From Anaerolineales bacterium UBA7227 (GTDB lineage Bacteria; Chloroflexota; Anaerolineae; Anaerolineales; Villigracilaceae), in NCBI GenBank assembly GCA_002473085.1, contig DKTP01000002.1, positions 3,413-39,427 on the forward strand: a stretch of DNA of 36,015 bases, read 5' to 3'. Both the position numbers and the translations under genes were made by a program. Of this stretch, positions 22,148 through 30,755 are shown piece after piece (the first letter of the stretch is position 1; every line of letters starts with the position of its first letter). The notes below the pieces were generated by a model. The model did not search any database. It was given only the letters and a program-made list of their open reading frames with translations, and was not told the DNA's origin.

Positions 22148-23518
22148 CTACTTTGCCAGCGGCAGCCAGACCGCGAAGGTCGTCCCCCGGCCTTCGCGGG
22201 AGTTGACTTCGATCCTTCCCCCGTGCTGTTCCACAATCCAATGCGCGATAGACAGCCCCAGCCCAAAACCGCCCGCGGCGGAGCGCGTGCGCGACTTTTC
22301 GGCGCGATAGAAACGCTCGAAGATGTAAGGCAGGTCTTCGGCGGGAATGCCCGGACCGGTATCGCGCACGATCAACCGGGCGCGGTCGCCGACGCGGGCG
22401 AGGCTGAGGAACACCTCCTCCCCGGCCGGCGTGTACTGAATGGCGTTGGCAATCAGGTTGAGCAGGACCTGCTTCAAGCGGTCGCGGTCGCCGTACACCT
22501 GCAACTGGTCGATCTCCGTCAATTTAACGCGGATCTTGTTCCCGGCCAGCACCCGCATTTCAGGGATGACTTCCAGCAGGAGCGTATCCAGTTCGACGCT
22601 GGCCTTCGTCAACGGAAGGGACCCCGCTTCGGCCTTCGCGAGCAGCAGCAGGTCGGTGACAAGGCGGGTGAGGCGGCCGGCTTCCTGGTCGATACTGTCG
22701 AGTAGGTCGGGGTCGAGTTCCCTCATGCGGCGCATCAAATCCACGTTGCCTTTGATGACCGTCAACGGGGTGCGGAGTTCGTGGCTAACGTCGGCGATGA
22801 AACGCTGCTGGGAGGTGAAGAGGACTTCGAGCCGTTCGAACGTCTGGTTGACGGCGTGGACCAGTTGGCCGATCTCGTCCTCGTCTGAGCCTTCGTAGGG
22901 GACGCGGCGCGAAAGGTCGTCGGCGCGGTTGATCTGGTCGGCGGCGCTTGCAATGGTGTCGAGCGGCAGCAGGAATTGTTTGACGGAGGCTTGCGAAGCC
23001 AGCGCGGAGATGGCAATCCCCAGAATGGTGGTGAAAGCCAGCACCGAGAGCAGGTTGCGGCGCGCCGAGTCCACCACGTCCAGCGTGGCGGCCACCTGCA
23101 CCACGCCCACGCGCCGGCCTTCGGACACCAGCGGGACGCTCAACACGCGCAGGCGGACGCTGTCGTCGAGCGTCACGTCGCGGTAAGACGGCAGAGGCTT
23201 GCGGATGCCGACGCTATCCAGCGGTTTGTTGAAATTGCCGAGGTTGGGGGAATAATCCACCAACTGCTGGGTGTCCCAAACCTGGACAAATATATTCGAG
23301 GTGGATCTCAGGCTGGGGGCCACGATCCCGCCGCCCATCGCCCCGGTGACGTCAATGTGGACCTGGCTGACGATCTGCTCGGAGGTCCGCTGCAAGGCGT
23401 TGTCTATCTGGTTATAGAGAAGAATGGTGACGACGCTGTAGGAGACCACGCCGAAGAATATAAAAAGTCCGCCCAGCAAAACGATATTAAACAGCGTCAG
23501 ACGGTCGCGGATGGACAC
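22148..23518 (-). CDS. Sensor histidine kinase (HAMP-HisKA-HATPase)
   Basis: This 456-residue kinase of the OmpR-partner type has two membrane helices (about residues 10-33 and 156-176) flanking an extracellular sensor domain. A HAMP linker starts at LLPLDTIASAADQINRADD. HisKA is at FIADVSHELRTPLTVIKG with phospho-acceptor His246. The ATPase N box LNLIANAIQYTPAGEEV, the G1 DTGPGIPAEDLPYIF and G2 GGFGLGLSIAHWI follow. The gene follows the response regulator gene by 25 bases in the same direction, so the two form an operon. The signal is not known. Confidence 0.95.
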   Translation of the reverse strand: MSIRDRLTLFNIVLLGGLFIFFGVVSYSVVTILLYNQIDNALQRTSEQIVSQVHIDVTGAMGGGIVAPSLRSTSNIFVQVWDTQQLVDYSPNLGNFNKPLDSVGIRKPLPSYRDVTLDDSVRLRVLSVPLVSEGRRVGVVQVAATLDVVDSARRNLLSVLAFTTILGIAISALASQASVKQFLLPLDTIASAADQINRADDLSRRVPYEGSDEDEIGQLVHAVNQTFERLEVLFTSQQRFIADVSHELRTPLTVIKGNVDLMRRMRELDPDLLDSIDQEAGRLTRLVTDLLLLAKAEAGSLPLTKASVELDTLLLEVIPEMRVLAGNKIRVKLTEIDQLQVYGDRDRLKQVLLNLIANAIQYTPAGEEVFLSLARVGDRARLIVRDTGPGIPAEDLPYIFERFYRAEKSRTRSAAGGFGLGLSIAHWIVEQHGGRIEVNSREGRGTTFAVWLPLAK

Positions 23519-23543
23519 GGGGCGCTCAACTATCGGGCGGCGA

Positions 23544-24224
23544 TCAGGAATTTTCGCGCATCACATAGCCGACGCCGCGCAGGGTGTGGATGAGGCGGGG
23601 TTCTCCGCCCTCCTCCAGTTTCTGGCGCAGGTAGCGGATGTAGACTTCCAGCACGTTGCTTTCGCCGCCGAAGTCGTACCCCCAGACGCGGTCGAAGATG
23701 ACTTCGCGGGTCAGCACCTGTTTGGGATGGCGCAGGAAGAGTTCGAGCAATTCGTACTCTTTGGCGGTCAGTTGGATGAGGCGGCTGCCGCGCGAGGCCT
23801 GGCGGGAGCCGGTGTCGAGGGTCAGGTCGGCGAATTTCAGGACGGGGACGCGGTCGGGCTGGGTGCGGCGCAGGAGGGCGCGCACGCGCGCCAGCAGTTC
23901 GTCGAGGTTGAACGGCTTGACCAGGTAGTCGTCCGCCCCGGCGTCCAGACCCTGGATGCGGTCCTGGACGGAGTCTTTGGCGGTGAGCATCAGGATCGGG
24001 ACCGACCCGCTGGCCGTCCGCATACGATGACAGACTTCGAGGCCGTCCATGCCGGGCAGCATCCAATCGAGAATGACGAGGTCGGGCTGGTGATCGCGCG
24101 CCAGCATCAATCCGCTGCGACCTTCGGTGGCGGTATCCACGGTGTATCCTTCGTAGGTCAAACCGCGCTGGAGGATTTTCAAAATGGCCTGGTCGTCTTC
24201 GATGATCAGAATTCTTTCGTTCAT
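23544..24224 (-). CDS. OmpR/PhoB-family response regulator
   Basis: This 226-residue regulator has an intact receiver domain: acidic pair IIEDD (residues 7-11), phospho-acceptor Asp53 in [15 protein letters not shown], Thr in MLTAKDS and Lys in [12 protein letters not shown]. Its winged-helix DNA-binding domain starts at LTLDTGSRQ and ends in the hallmark [14 protein letters not shown] and [19 protein letters not shown] ribosome binding site precedes the ATG. Upstream on the minus strand is a TATATT-type -10 box. The partner kinase is the gene downstream. Divergent to the haem-sensor kinase gene. Confidence 0.96.
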   Translation of the reverse strand: MNERILIIEDDQAILKILQRGLTYEGYTVDTATEGRSGLMLARDHQPDLVILDWMLPGMDGLEVCHRMRTASGSVPILMLTAKDSVQDRIQGLDAGADDYLVKPFNLDELLARVRALLRRTQPDRVPVLKFADLTLDTGSRQASRGSRLIQLTAKEYELLELFLRHPKQVLTREVIFDRVWGYDFGGESNVLEVYIRYLRQKLEEGGEPRLIHTLRGVGYVMRENS

Positions 24225-24336
24225 AGTTCTTCCTCAGTTCGCAGTATGGCTTTGCACATTCAATGAGGGAGCGCTTACAGGCAAAATATACCACACTTGG
24301 CGCAAGATGCCCGGCCGCCCGCCGGTAGTTCTGGGA

Positions 24337-24342
24337 TATACT
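24337..24342 (+). promoter_or_regulatory. -10 box for the haem-sensor operon
   Basis: TATACT would start transcription near 24349, just before the AGAGGA site (24349-24354) that sits nine bases in front of a TTG codon at 24364. This argues against the longer in-frame starts upstream. Confidence 0.45.
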
Positions 24343-24363
24343 TGCGCCAGAGGATTCACGCCG

Positions 24364-25842
24364 TTGAAAAAAAGCGCCCGTTCCATGCGGCCCTATTACG
24401 AACTCAAATTGCGCCATAAAGTGGGGATCGTTTTTTTTCTGCCAGCGCTGCTGGCCCTGCTGGTCATGCTGGCCGCCCACATTGTGCGCGATGCGCGCGA
24501 GGCAAAAGCCAACCGCGAGCAGGTCAAAGTTGCCGCCTCGAGCCTCGGACACGCGATGTTGAACGGTCTGCGGCACGCCATGCTCAAAAACGATTCGGAA
24601 ACGCTCGACAGCATGGTCAACGACATGGGAAGCGCGTATCCCGTTCGGCGAATTTGGATCGTGGACTGGCAAAACGTCGTCTGGAAAAGCAGCGCGGCCG
24701 GCGATGTGGGACGGATGGCCGCGCCGGCCGATCTGGGCTGCCCGGAATGTCATCAAAACCAGGCGGGACCGCCTCCGCAGGCGATCGCCTTCTCCGCAAA
24801 TTCGAATCTGCTGCGCGTCGCCATCCCGGTCGAACAGGCCCCGGAATGCAGGGAATGTCACCCCGCGGCCCAGCCGCACATGGGCGTGATGATATTGGAC
24901 GCCTCGGCGCCTTCGCTTCAGGCCGGGTTCGCGGCGGGGACGCTGCTGGAGGGGCTGGCGTTGCTCATGATCCTGGCCGCGTTCCTGCTGCTGGATTTTG
25001 AACTGGTGCAATGGCTCATCGTCCGCCGCGTGGAGGTGATCCACAATGCCCTGCTCAAATTCGGGGGCGGCGATCTGTCCACGCGCATCGCGCCGCGCTG
25101 GCGCACCAGCGACGAGTTGACGCAGCTGGCCGATCAGTTTAACGAGATCGCGGAGAATTTCGAGAGGCTGCAGGCCAAACGGAAGGAGAAGGAACGCGTG
25201 CGGGCGCAGGCCATCATTGAAGAGCGCGAACGCATCGCCCGTGAACTTCACGACGGCGTGGCCCAGTTCCTGGGTTATCTCTCCGCCAAACTGGGGTCCG
25301 TCCAGATCGCCTTGAAGAATCAACGGATGGAGGCCGCCGATAAAAGCCTGGCGCAGATCGAGGCCTCGGTCCGCGACCAGTCCGCCGAGGTGCGCTCCGC
25401 CATCGTCGGGTTGAAGATGTCGGGCGGCATCGACCGGGGGCTGATCTCCAGCGTGCGCGAATTCGTGGAACAGTGCAACCGCATCGACGATCTGGCGCTG
25501 GAACTGGAAATCGTCGGGGAGGCGGAGAGCGCCCCTCTCTCTGAAGAATCTGCCCTGCAGCTATTCCGCATCCTGCAGGAGGCGGTCAGCAACGTCCGCA
25601 AACATGCGCGCGCCGCCGAAGCCTCGATCCGTTTCCAGCGGCAGGACGACCGTTTGACGATGACCATCCGCGATAACGGCGTGGGCTTCGATCCCCTGCT
25701 CACCGGGCTGGAGCGGAGAGGCCGCTTTGGGTTGCAGATCATGGTGGAGCGCGCCCACGCCATCGGCGCGCGCATCGAGATCAAATCCGCGCCGGGACAG
25801 GGCGCCCAGGTGATTGTCGACCTCGCCCTTCAGGAGTCTTGA
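24364..25842 (+). CDS. Histidine kinase with two c-type haem motifs in the sensor domain
   Basis: The 492-residue kinase (TTG start; ATG at 24385 is the alternative) has membrane helices at about residues 20-40 and 192-216, enclosing an extracellular domain. In that domain lie two haem-attachment motifs, CPECH at 126-130 and CRECH at 162-166. A HAMP region (ELTQLADQFNEIAENF) follows. The NarX/DegS-type HisKA_3 site is IARELHDGVAQFLGYL with His296, and the ATPase part has LQEAVSNVRKHARA and NGVGFDPLL. A redox-, nitric-oxide- or oxygen-sensing role through bound haem is inferred. The NarL-type regulator follows two bases after the stop codon, and the multihaem cytochrome genes lie downstream. 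Confidence 0.93.
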   Translation: MKKSARSMRPYYELKLRHKVGIVFFLPALLALLVMLAAHIVRDAREAKANREQVKVAASSLGHAMLNGLRHAMLKNDSETLDSMVNDMGSAYPVRRIWIVDWQNVVWKSSAAGDVGRMAAPADLGCPECHQNQAGPPPQAIAFSANSNLLRVAIPVEQAPECRECHPAAQPHMGVMILDASAPSLQAGFAAGTLLEGLALLMILAAFLLLDFELVQWLIVRRVEVIHNALLKFGGGDLSTRIAPRWRTSDELTQLADQFNEIAENFERLQAKRKEKERVRAQAIIEERERIARELHDGVAQFLGYLSAKLGSVQIALKNQRMEAADKSLAQIEASVRDQSAEVRSAIVGLKMSGGIDRGLISSVREFVEQCNRIDDLALELEIVGEAESAPLSEESALQLFRILQEAVSNVRKHARAAEASIRFQRQDDRLTMTIRDNGVGFDPLLTGLERRGRFGLQIMVERAHAIGARIEIKSAPGQGAQVIVDLALQES

Positions 25843-25844
25843 AC

Positions 25845-26477
25845 ATGCGCGTACTGGTAGTGGACGACCATTCCCTCTTCCGCGACGGGATCGTGAGCCT
25901 GCTCGAAGCCGGCGGGCACGCGGTGGTCGGGCAGGGAAACAACGGCCTCGAGGCCGTCCGCCTTACCGAGGAACTTCATCCCGAACTAGTGCTGCTGGAC
26001 CTCCACATGCCAATTATGACCGGGTTGACCGCCCTGAAACAGATCAAGGCCGAAATGCCCGACATGAAGGTCGTCATGCTCACGGTCTCGGAGGAAGACA
26101 AAGACATCATCGAAGCCATTCGCGCCGGCGCGAACGGTTACCTGCTCAAGCAGATCAACGCCGCCGAATTCTTTCAACTGCTGGAGAAATTGGAACGGGG
26201 GGAAGCCGCCGTCTCGCCGGCAGTGGCGCTCCATCTCTTTAAGTATGTAGGCCGCATCGGGCCGAAAGCCGAGGCCTCTCCCCTCAGCGAAAGAGAACTC
26301 GAAGTCCTGCGGCTGGTTGCGAATGGAAAATCAAATCACGAGACGGCCGAAGCCCTGTCGATCAGCGATAACACCGTCAAATTCCATCTTAAAAACATCA
26401 TGCAAAAATTGAACGCCTCCAACCGCGCCGAAGCCGTGATGAACGCAAAGCAATTGAACCTCCTCCAAATGCCATAA
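25845..26477 (+). CDS. NarL/FixJ-family response regulator
   Basis: This 210-residue regulator has a receiver domain with VVDDHSLF, Asp52 in LLDLHMPIMTGLTAL, MLTVSEED and Lys in YLLKQINAAE. A C-terminal LuxR-type helix-turn-helix runs from LSERELEVLRLVANGKSNHETAEAL to KFHLKNIMQKLNASNRAEAV. The start at 25845 is preferred; it has AGGAG eight bases upstream and begins two bases after the kinase stop. The kinase and regulator form a tight pair. Because the cytochrome operon starts about 150 bases downstream, that operon is the likely target. A strong terminator follows. Confidence 0.95.
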   Translation: MRVLVVDDHSLFRDGIVSLLEAGGHAVVGQGNNGLEAVRLTEELHPELVLLDLHMPIMTGLTALKQIKAEMPDMKVVMLTVSEEDKDIIEAIRAGANGYLLKQINAAEFFQLLEKLERGEAAVSPAVALHLFKYVGRIGPKAEASPLSERELEVLRLVANGKSNHETAEALSISDNTVKFHLKNIMQKLNASNRAEAVMNAKQLNLLQMP

Positions 26478-26502
26478 AACTGGCAGGATGAAAGTAACGC
26501 CG

Positions 26503-26530
26503 CGGCCTACCCGATTGGGTAGGCCGTTTT
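26503..26530 (+). terminator. Terminator of the haem-sensor two-component operon
   Basis: CGGCCTACCC pairs with GGGTAGGCCG around GATT, a perfect 10-base stem followed by TTTT. It lies 25 bases after the regulator stop and separates it from the cytochrome operon. Confidence 0.85.
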
Positions 26531-26623
26531 GATTCCAAACTACCTGCCGGATCTCCCACAAACTACCCAATTTTTCTTGTTTAATCCTGGATTAATGATT
26601 ATAGTCGCGGCAAATTTCACGCT

Positions 26624-27019
26624 ATGGGAACCCCAAAGATTCTCGTTCTGACCGGCCGGTCGCTCCTCGTGCAAGGGATCATCTCCAACTTGCAGAAGAC
26701 CTCCGCTTCCCTGGAAATGGAAACGGCGGACGCGGGCCGCGCCGACCTGCTTGAATGGATGGCGGAGCGCCAGCCAGACATCGTGATTCTAGAGTCGTCC
26801 CTGCGCGGCCAGCCCAACGGCTGCCCGTTCAACCGCTTCTTCGAGATCCTTCCACACCTCATCGTCCTCGAAGTCAACCTTAACAATTCGAGCGTCCAAA
26901 TGATCCGCAGCGACCTGTACGAAACCTCCGACTTCGCGGACTTTCTGGGCATGATCCAATCCGTCAAATCGAGCCCTCACGGTTTATTCGCCCCGCTTTC
27001 CGCAACGACCCATGAATAA
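26624..27019 (+). CDS. Receiver-like protein with Glu at the phospho-acceptor position
   Basis: The 131-residue protein has receiver-domain layout: first strand KILVLTGRSLLVQGII, then PDIVILESSLRG, then LIVLEVNL. The usual acidic pair is replaced (LTG), the phospho-acceptor Asp is Glu57 in the position of IVILD, and the conserved Lys is not seen. It therefore cannot be phosphorylated normally and may be a constitutive or ligand-controlled adaptor. There is no output domain. It is first in the cytochrome operon and its last codons overlap the next start by eight bases. A TATAGT box lies 18 bases before the ATG. The family is inferred from the fold pattern only. Confidence 0.65.
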   Translation: MGTPKILVLTGRSLLVQGIISNLQKTSASLEMETADAGRADLLEWMAERQPDIVILESSLRGQPNGCPFNRFFEILPHLIVLEVNLNNSSVQMIRSDLYETSDFADFLGMIQSVKSSPHGLFAPLSATTHE

Positions 27020-28301
27020 ACGCGCCTTCCCCGCCCCCTGGAAGATCCTGTCCATCTTCACGGGACTCATGCTCCTCGCGTGGGTCAACCTGACGCTTTC
27101 AGCCGGGCGCGTCCAGGCTCTGACGCCGGGGCAGGCCGGCGCGACGCCGACCGTCACGCCCACCGCCGCGCCCCCGCCCGACGAGCAGCCGATCACTTCC
27201 GCCAGCCCGCACGCCACCGGCGACTGTTTCGCCTGTCACTCGCAAGCGGGCATGACGGGCATGACCAAAGACGGGGACGAATACTCCCTGTACTTCGACA
27301 AGTTCCATTACCAGGACATCCTGCATTCCAACTGCGTCTTCTGCCACGTCAACCAGAAGAGCTACCCGCACGACTCGTCCCCCACACAGTCCTGCGCGGT
27401 CTGCCATTGGGAGGCGGCCGGGGCGCCGGCCCCCGACGGACCGTTGACCTTCCAACTGCCCTACGAGGACACGCGCGCCATCGCGCTGGAGATCAACGCC
27501 TCCTGTATGCGCTGTCACGGCGAGGCGTTCAAGGAGATCGAGACCAGCGTGCATACGCGCACCATGTCGAAGGACAACCGCTTCGCCCCGGTCTGCGTGG
27601 ACTGCCACACCCCTCACGTCATCAAGATCATCAACCGTCAGTACGGCGCGCAACTATGCTCCAAGTGTCACCTGGCGCAAACCATCGCCTACGAAAGCAG
27701 CGTGCACGGCACGGCGTTGAAAGCGGAGAACAACCAGGACGTCCCGATCTGCGACGACTGCCACGGCGCGCACAGCGTCATTGGTCCGCGCGACGCGGCC
27801 TTCCGTCTCGACGCGTTCGAGATGTGCGGAAAATGTCACGCCGACGAGAATCGGATGAAGAAGTACAACATCTCCACAGACGTGCTTTCCACCTACCTCG
27901 ACGATTTCCACGGGCGTTCGTCAGACCTGTTCGGCAAACCCGGCGCGGCCAAGATCACCAAAGCCGCCTGCTACGATTGCCACGGCGTCCACAATATCCT
28001 GTCGCCCGAAAACCCGGAATCGAAGGTCGCCGCGGCGAACCTGCAAAGAACCTGCCAGGAATGTCACCCGGACGCCAACGCGAACTTCCCCGCGGCCTGG
28101 CTGGGCCATAAGCGGGTTTCCATACAGGACGAACCCGCGCTGTTCGCCCTACAGTTGTTTTTAATTCTGTCCGTATCGGCGGTCGTGGTCTTCTTCGTCG
28201 CCTATATCTCGCTGGATATCGGCAAGCGCCGGGCGACGCGAAAAGCGGAAGCCGCGGCCGCGGAAACAAAAAGCGAGAACGAGGAGGGAAAACCGCAATG
28301 A
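27012..28301 (+). CDS. Membrane-anchored decahaem c-type cytochrome
   Basis: This 429-residue cytochrome has an N-terminal signal/anchor (about residues 10-30) and a Thr/Pro-rich spacer. Ten CXXCH motifs are at about residues 72, 108, 128, 165, 195, 216, 247, 272, 320 and 348. A C-terminal membrane helix (about 380-402) ends in a charged cytoplasmic tail. The haem part thus faces outside. The FdnI-like cytochrome b gene follows with an ATGA overlap. Together they resemble a split form of CbcL, in which a multihaem c domain is fused to a dihaem cytochrome b. Role inferred: to take electrons from quinol via cytochrome b and pass them outward. Confidence 0.93.
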   Translation: MNKRAFPAPWKILSIFTGLMLLAWVNLTLSAGRVQALTPGQAGATPTVTPTAAPPPDEQPITSASPHATGDCFACHSQAGMTGMTKDGDEYSLYFDKFHYQDILHSNCVFCHVNQKSYPHDSSPTQSCAVCHWEAAGAPAPDGPLTFQLPYEDTRAIALEINASCMRCHGEAFKEIETSVHTRTMSKDNRFAPVCVDCHTPHVIKIINRQYGAQLCSKCHLAQTIAYESSVHGTALKAENNQDVPICDDCHGAHSVIGPRDAAFRLDAFEMCGKCHADENRMKKYNISTDVLSTYLDDFHGRSSDLFGKPGAAKITKAACYDCHGVHNILSPENPESKVAAANLQRTCQECHPDANANFPAAWLGHKRVSIQDEPALFALQLFLILSVSAVVVFFVAYISLDIGKRRATRKAEAAAAETKSENEEGKPQ

Positions 28302-29254
28302 GCGCGAACAAGACCCGTACCTCGCCGCGCAGACCAAAGCCCTACACCTTCCAGATCTCTTGGCGGGACGCCGTGGAAGCCGCCATGCGCTTGCGAACCG
28401 ACCACAAGGGCAGGCGCTACGTCAACCGCTTTTCCACCGCGGCCGCCATCGAGCATTTCGTGCTTTTGCTGTCGTTCGTGATCCTGGGGATCACCGGCTT
28501 CGCGCAGACTTTTTACAACACCGCGCTGGGCAGCCATACGCTGGAGCTCTTCGGCGGGATCGACTCGCTCCGCCAGGTGCATCACGCGTTCGCGTTCATC
28601 CTCGGCATCTCGGTCGGCTATCACCTCCTGAACTACGCCAACGACCTGATCGTCTATCGCCGCTCCGGGGGGATGTGGTTCGACCACGCGGACTGGTCCC
28701 TGCTCTTCCGCCTCGGCCGCTCGAAAAGGCCGACGGAGTTTGGACGCTACACCTTCGCGGAAAAGATCTCCTACTGGGCGACGGCGTTCGCCATCCTGGC
28801 GCTGGGCGCCAGCGGGCTGGCGCAGCTCTTTCCCATTTGGGTCTCCGAAGTTCTGCCGGGACGGGCTGTGCCGGCCGCGAAACTGACGCACTTCTGGATG
28901 GCGGTCCTGCTGGCGGCTGTCGTGCTGGTCTGGCACGCGTACGACGTGCTGATTCGCAAAGTCAACTTGAGCATTCTCACCGGCAACATGTCCATCAAAG
29001 ATATGGAGGAGGATCACCCGCTGGAGCTGCACTATCTCGAAGCCGCGGCCGGCGCCGTCAACAGCCCGGATTGGCCGCTGATCCTCGAGATCGCGCGCGA
29101 GGACGAACCGCCAATACTCGAGAAAAAGACGGAGAGCAGGCCAACCGTCGAAGCGAGGCGGGAAACGACCGCCCCGCAGGAAACGCCAAAAAACACGGAG
29201 CCGGTTGAAGGTCAGAAAGACGAGGCGGCTTCCCAGGATTCCGTCGAAGGATGA
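28298..29254 (+). CDS. FdnI/HydC-like dihaem cytochrome b subunit
   Basis: This 318-residue protein has four or five membrane helices with conserved His at suitable places: IEHFVLLLSFVILGITGF (His53), QVHHAFAF (His95/96), SVGYHLLNYANDL (His109), and KLTHFWMAVLLAAVVLVWHA (His198, His213). The helix beginning FAEKISYWATAFAILALGAS is typical of formate dehydrogenase gamma and hydrogenase cytochrome b subunits, which oxidise or reduce quinones. An acidic, repetitive cytoplasmic C-terminus follows residue 250. It starts in an ATGA overlap with the decahaem gene. Inferred as the quinol-oxidising partner of that cytochrome. Confidence 0.9.
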   Translation: MSANKTRTSPRRPKPYTFQISWRDAVEAAMRLRTDHKGRRYVNRFSTAAAIEHFVLLLSFVILGITGFAQTFYNTALGSHTLELFGGIDSLRQVHHAFAFILGISVGYHLLNYANDLIVYRRSGGMWFDHADWSLLFRLGRSKRPTEFGRYTFAEKISYWATAFAILALGASGLAQLFPIWVSEVLPGRAVPAAKLTHFWMAVLLAAVVLVWHAYDVLIRKVNLSILTGNMSIKDMEEDHPLELHYLEAAAGAVNSPDWPLILEIAREDEPPILEKKTESRPTVEARRETTAPQETPKNTEPVEGQKDEAASQDSVEG

Positions 29255-29259
29255 TTTCA

Positions 29260-30732
29260 ATGAAGAAGATTCGAATCCCGTTCCTGTCCAAACTTCGCTG
29301 GCCGCACATTGACCTTGACCTGAGCAAGCCGGCCCATCGCTGGAAGTTCCTTCTCGGCCTGGTGACGCTCGGCATCGTCGGGGTGGCGCTGGCGATCGGC
29401 GGGGTGCAGGGATACGCCTACTCCGAAAGCACGGAGTTTTGCGGCACGGTCTGCCACTCGATGTATCCGCAGTTGGAGCGTCACGACCAGTCGGCGCACG
29501 CCAACGTGGAATGTACGACCTGTCACGTGGGGCCGGGCGCGGCGGCCTTCGTCCAATCCAAAATTGACGGGACGCGCCAGCTGGTGGCGACCGTCTTCGA
29601 TAATTATGCGCGGCCGATCAAAAGCCCGGTCAAGAACCTGCGCCCGGCCCGCGAGATCTGCGAAGGCTGCCACACGCCCACTTCGTTCACCGACAACATC
29701 ATCAAGGTGAACCGTCATTATGACGACGACGCGGAGAACACGCCCTACGAGAACACTTTGATCCTGAAGATGGGCGGACTCAACGTCCTGACCGGCGAGC
29801 GGCGCGGCATTCACTGGCACGTCGCCAGCGAGGTGGACTACATCGCCCTCGACGACCAGCGCCAGGTGATGGCCTGGGTGGGCGTGAAACAGCCCGACGG
29901 CTCTCTCAAGGAATATTTTTCGCGCGACATGCTCAACATGGCGCAGACGAATTTTGTGGAGAAGGCGCGCGCCAGCGGCGAACTGCGCACGCTCGATTGC
30001 ATTGACTGTCACAACCGCACGGCGCATTACATCCCCTACCCCGAGCAGGTGGTGGACCAGGCCATGCTCCACAATCTCATCTCGCCCGACCTGCCGTTCA
30101 TTCACAAGAACGCGTCGGACCTGCTGAACGAAAAATACGCGTCGAGCGACGAGGCCTTTGCCGCCATTGACAAACTGGCGGAGAAATACGCGTCATCCCC
30201 GAAAGATGAAGTGGAGCAGGCCGTCAAGACGCTCAAAGACATCTATACCATCACGAACTTCCCCGACATGAACCTGGACTGGAAGAGCAACCCGAACAAC
30301 GAGCGTCACAACCCCACGCTGGGATGCTTCCGCTGTCACGACGGCAACCACGTCTCGCGGGACGCTAAAGGAAACGAGGAAGTAATCAGCGTGAAGTGCA
30401 ACCTGTGCCACACCGTCCCCATCACGGGACGCGGCAGCGAGCTGGTGGTGGAAGCCCCGGTGATCGTGGGCAGCGTCCCCGCTACGCATGCGGACTTTAG
30501 CTGGACCGTCACGCACCAGTACACTTCGTCCGATGAACTGGACAGCTGCGCCGACTGCCACGGGCGGTCGTTCTGCAGCAACCAGGCCTGCCACAACCTC
30601 AACCACCCTGCGGACATGGCCTTCACGCATCCGCAATCCTACGCCGAATCCGGCGGACAGGTCTGCTATACCTGCCATCAAAACGTGACCTGCGCCCGCT
30701 GTCATCCGGGCGGCATCATCGAGAAACCCTAG
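29260..30732 (+). CDS. NapC/ImcH-like membrane-anchored decahaem cytochrome with unusual haem sites
   Basis: This 490-residue cytochrome has one N-terminal helix (about residues 29-50). It is followed by the NapC/NrfH-type start ESTEFCGTVCHSMYP, whose first site is CX3CH (residue 61). Standard CXXCH sites follow at about 85, 134, 247, 356, 380, 430, 469 and 478. A CX4CH site (CSNQACH) is at 439, giving ten haems in all. The general layout recalls ImcH, the inner-membrane cytochrome needed for metal reduction in Geobacter, although that protein has fewer haems. An ATG at 29251 overlapping the previous stop is an alternative start; 29260 has GAAGGA at the right distance. Quinol oxidation is inferred. 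Confidence 0.9.
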   Translation: MKKIRIPFLSKLRWPHIDLDLSKPAHRWKFLLGLVTLGIVGVALAIGGVQGYAYSESTEFCGTVCHSMYPQLERHDQSAHANVECTTCHVGPGAAAFVQSKIDGTRQLVATVFDNYARPIKSPVKNLRPAREICEGCHTPTSFTDNIIKVNRHYDDDAENTPYENTLILKMGGLNVLTGERRGIHWHVASEVDYIALDDQRQVMAWVGVKQPDGSLKEYFSRDMLNMAQTNFVEKARASGELRTLDCIDCHNRTAHYIPYPEQVVDQAMLHNLISPDLPFIHKNASDLLNEKYASSDEAFAAIDKLAEKYASSPKDEVEQAVKTLKDIYTITNFPDMNLDWKSNPNNERHNPTLGCFRCHDGNHVSRDAKGNEEVISVKCNLCHTVPITGRGSELVVEAPVIVGSVPATHADFSWTVTHQYTSSDELDSCADCHGRSFCSNQACHNLNHPADMAFTHPQSYAESGGQVCYTCHQNVTCARCHPGGIIEKP

Positions 30733-30755
30733 CCGAAAAGAAAGGCGAATCACGA

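Noticed and set aside
24184..24363. N-terminal extension of the haem-sensor kinase into the divergent regulator gene
   Set aside because: It would start upstream of the promoter and within the other gene; the TTG at 24364 with AGAGGA, or the ATG at 24385, fits better.
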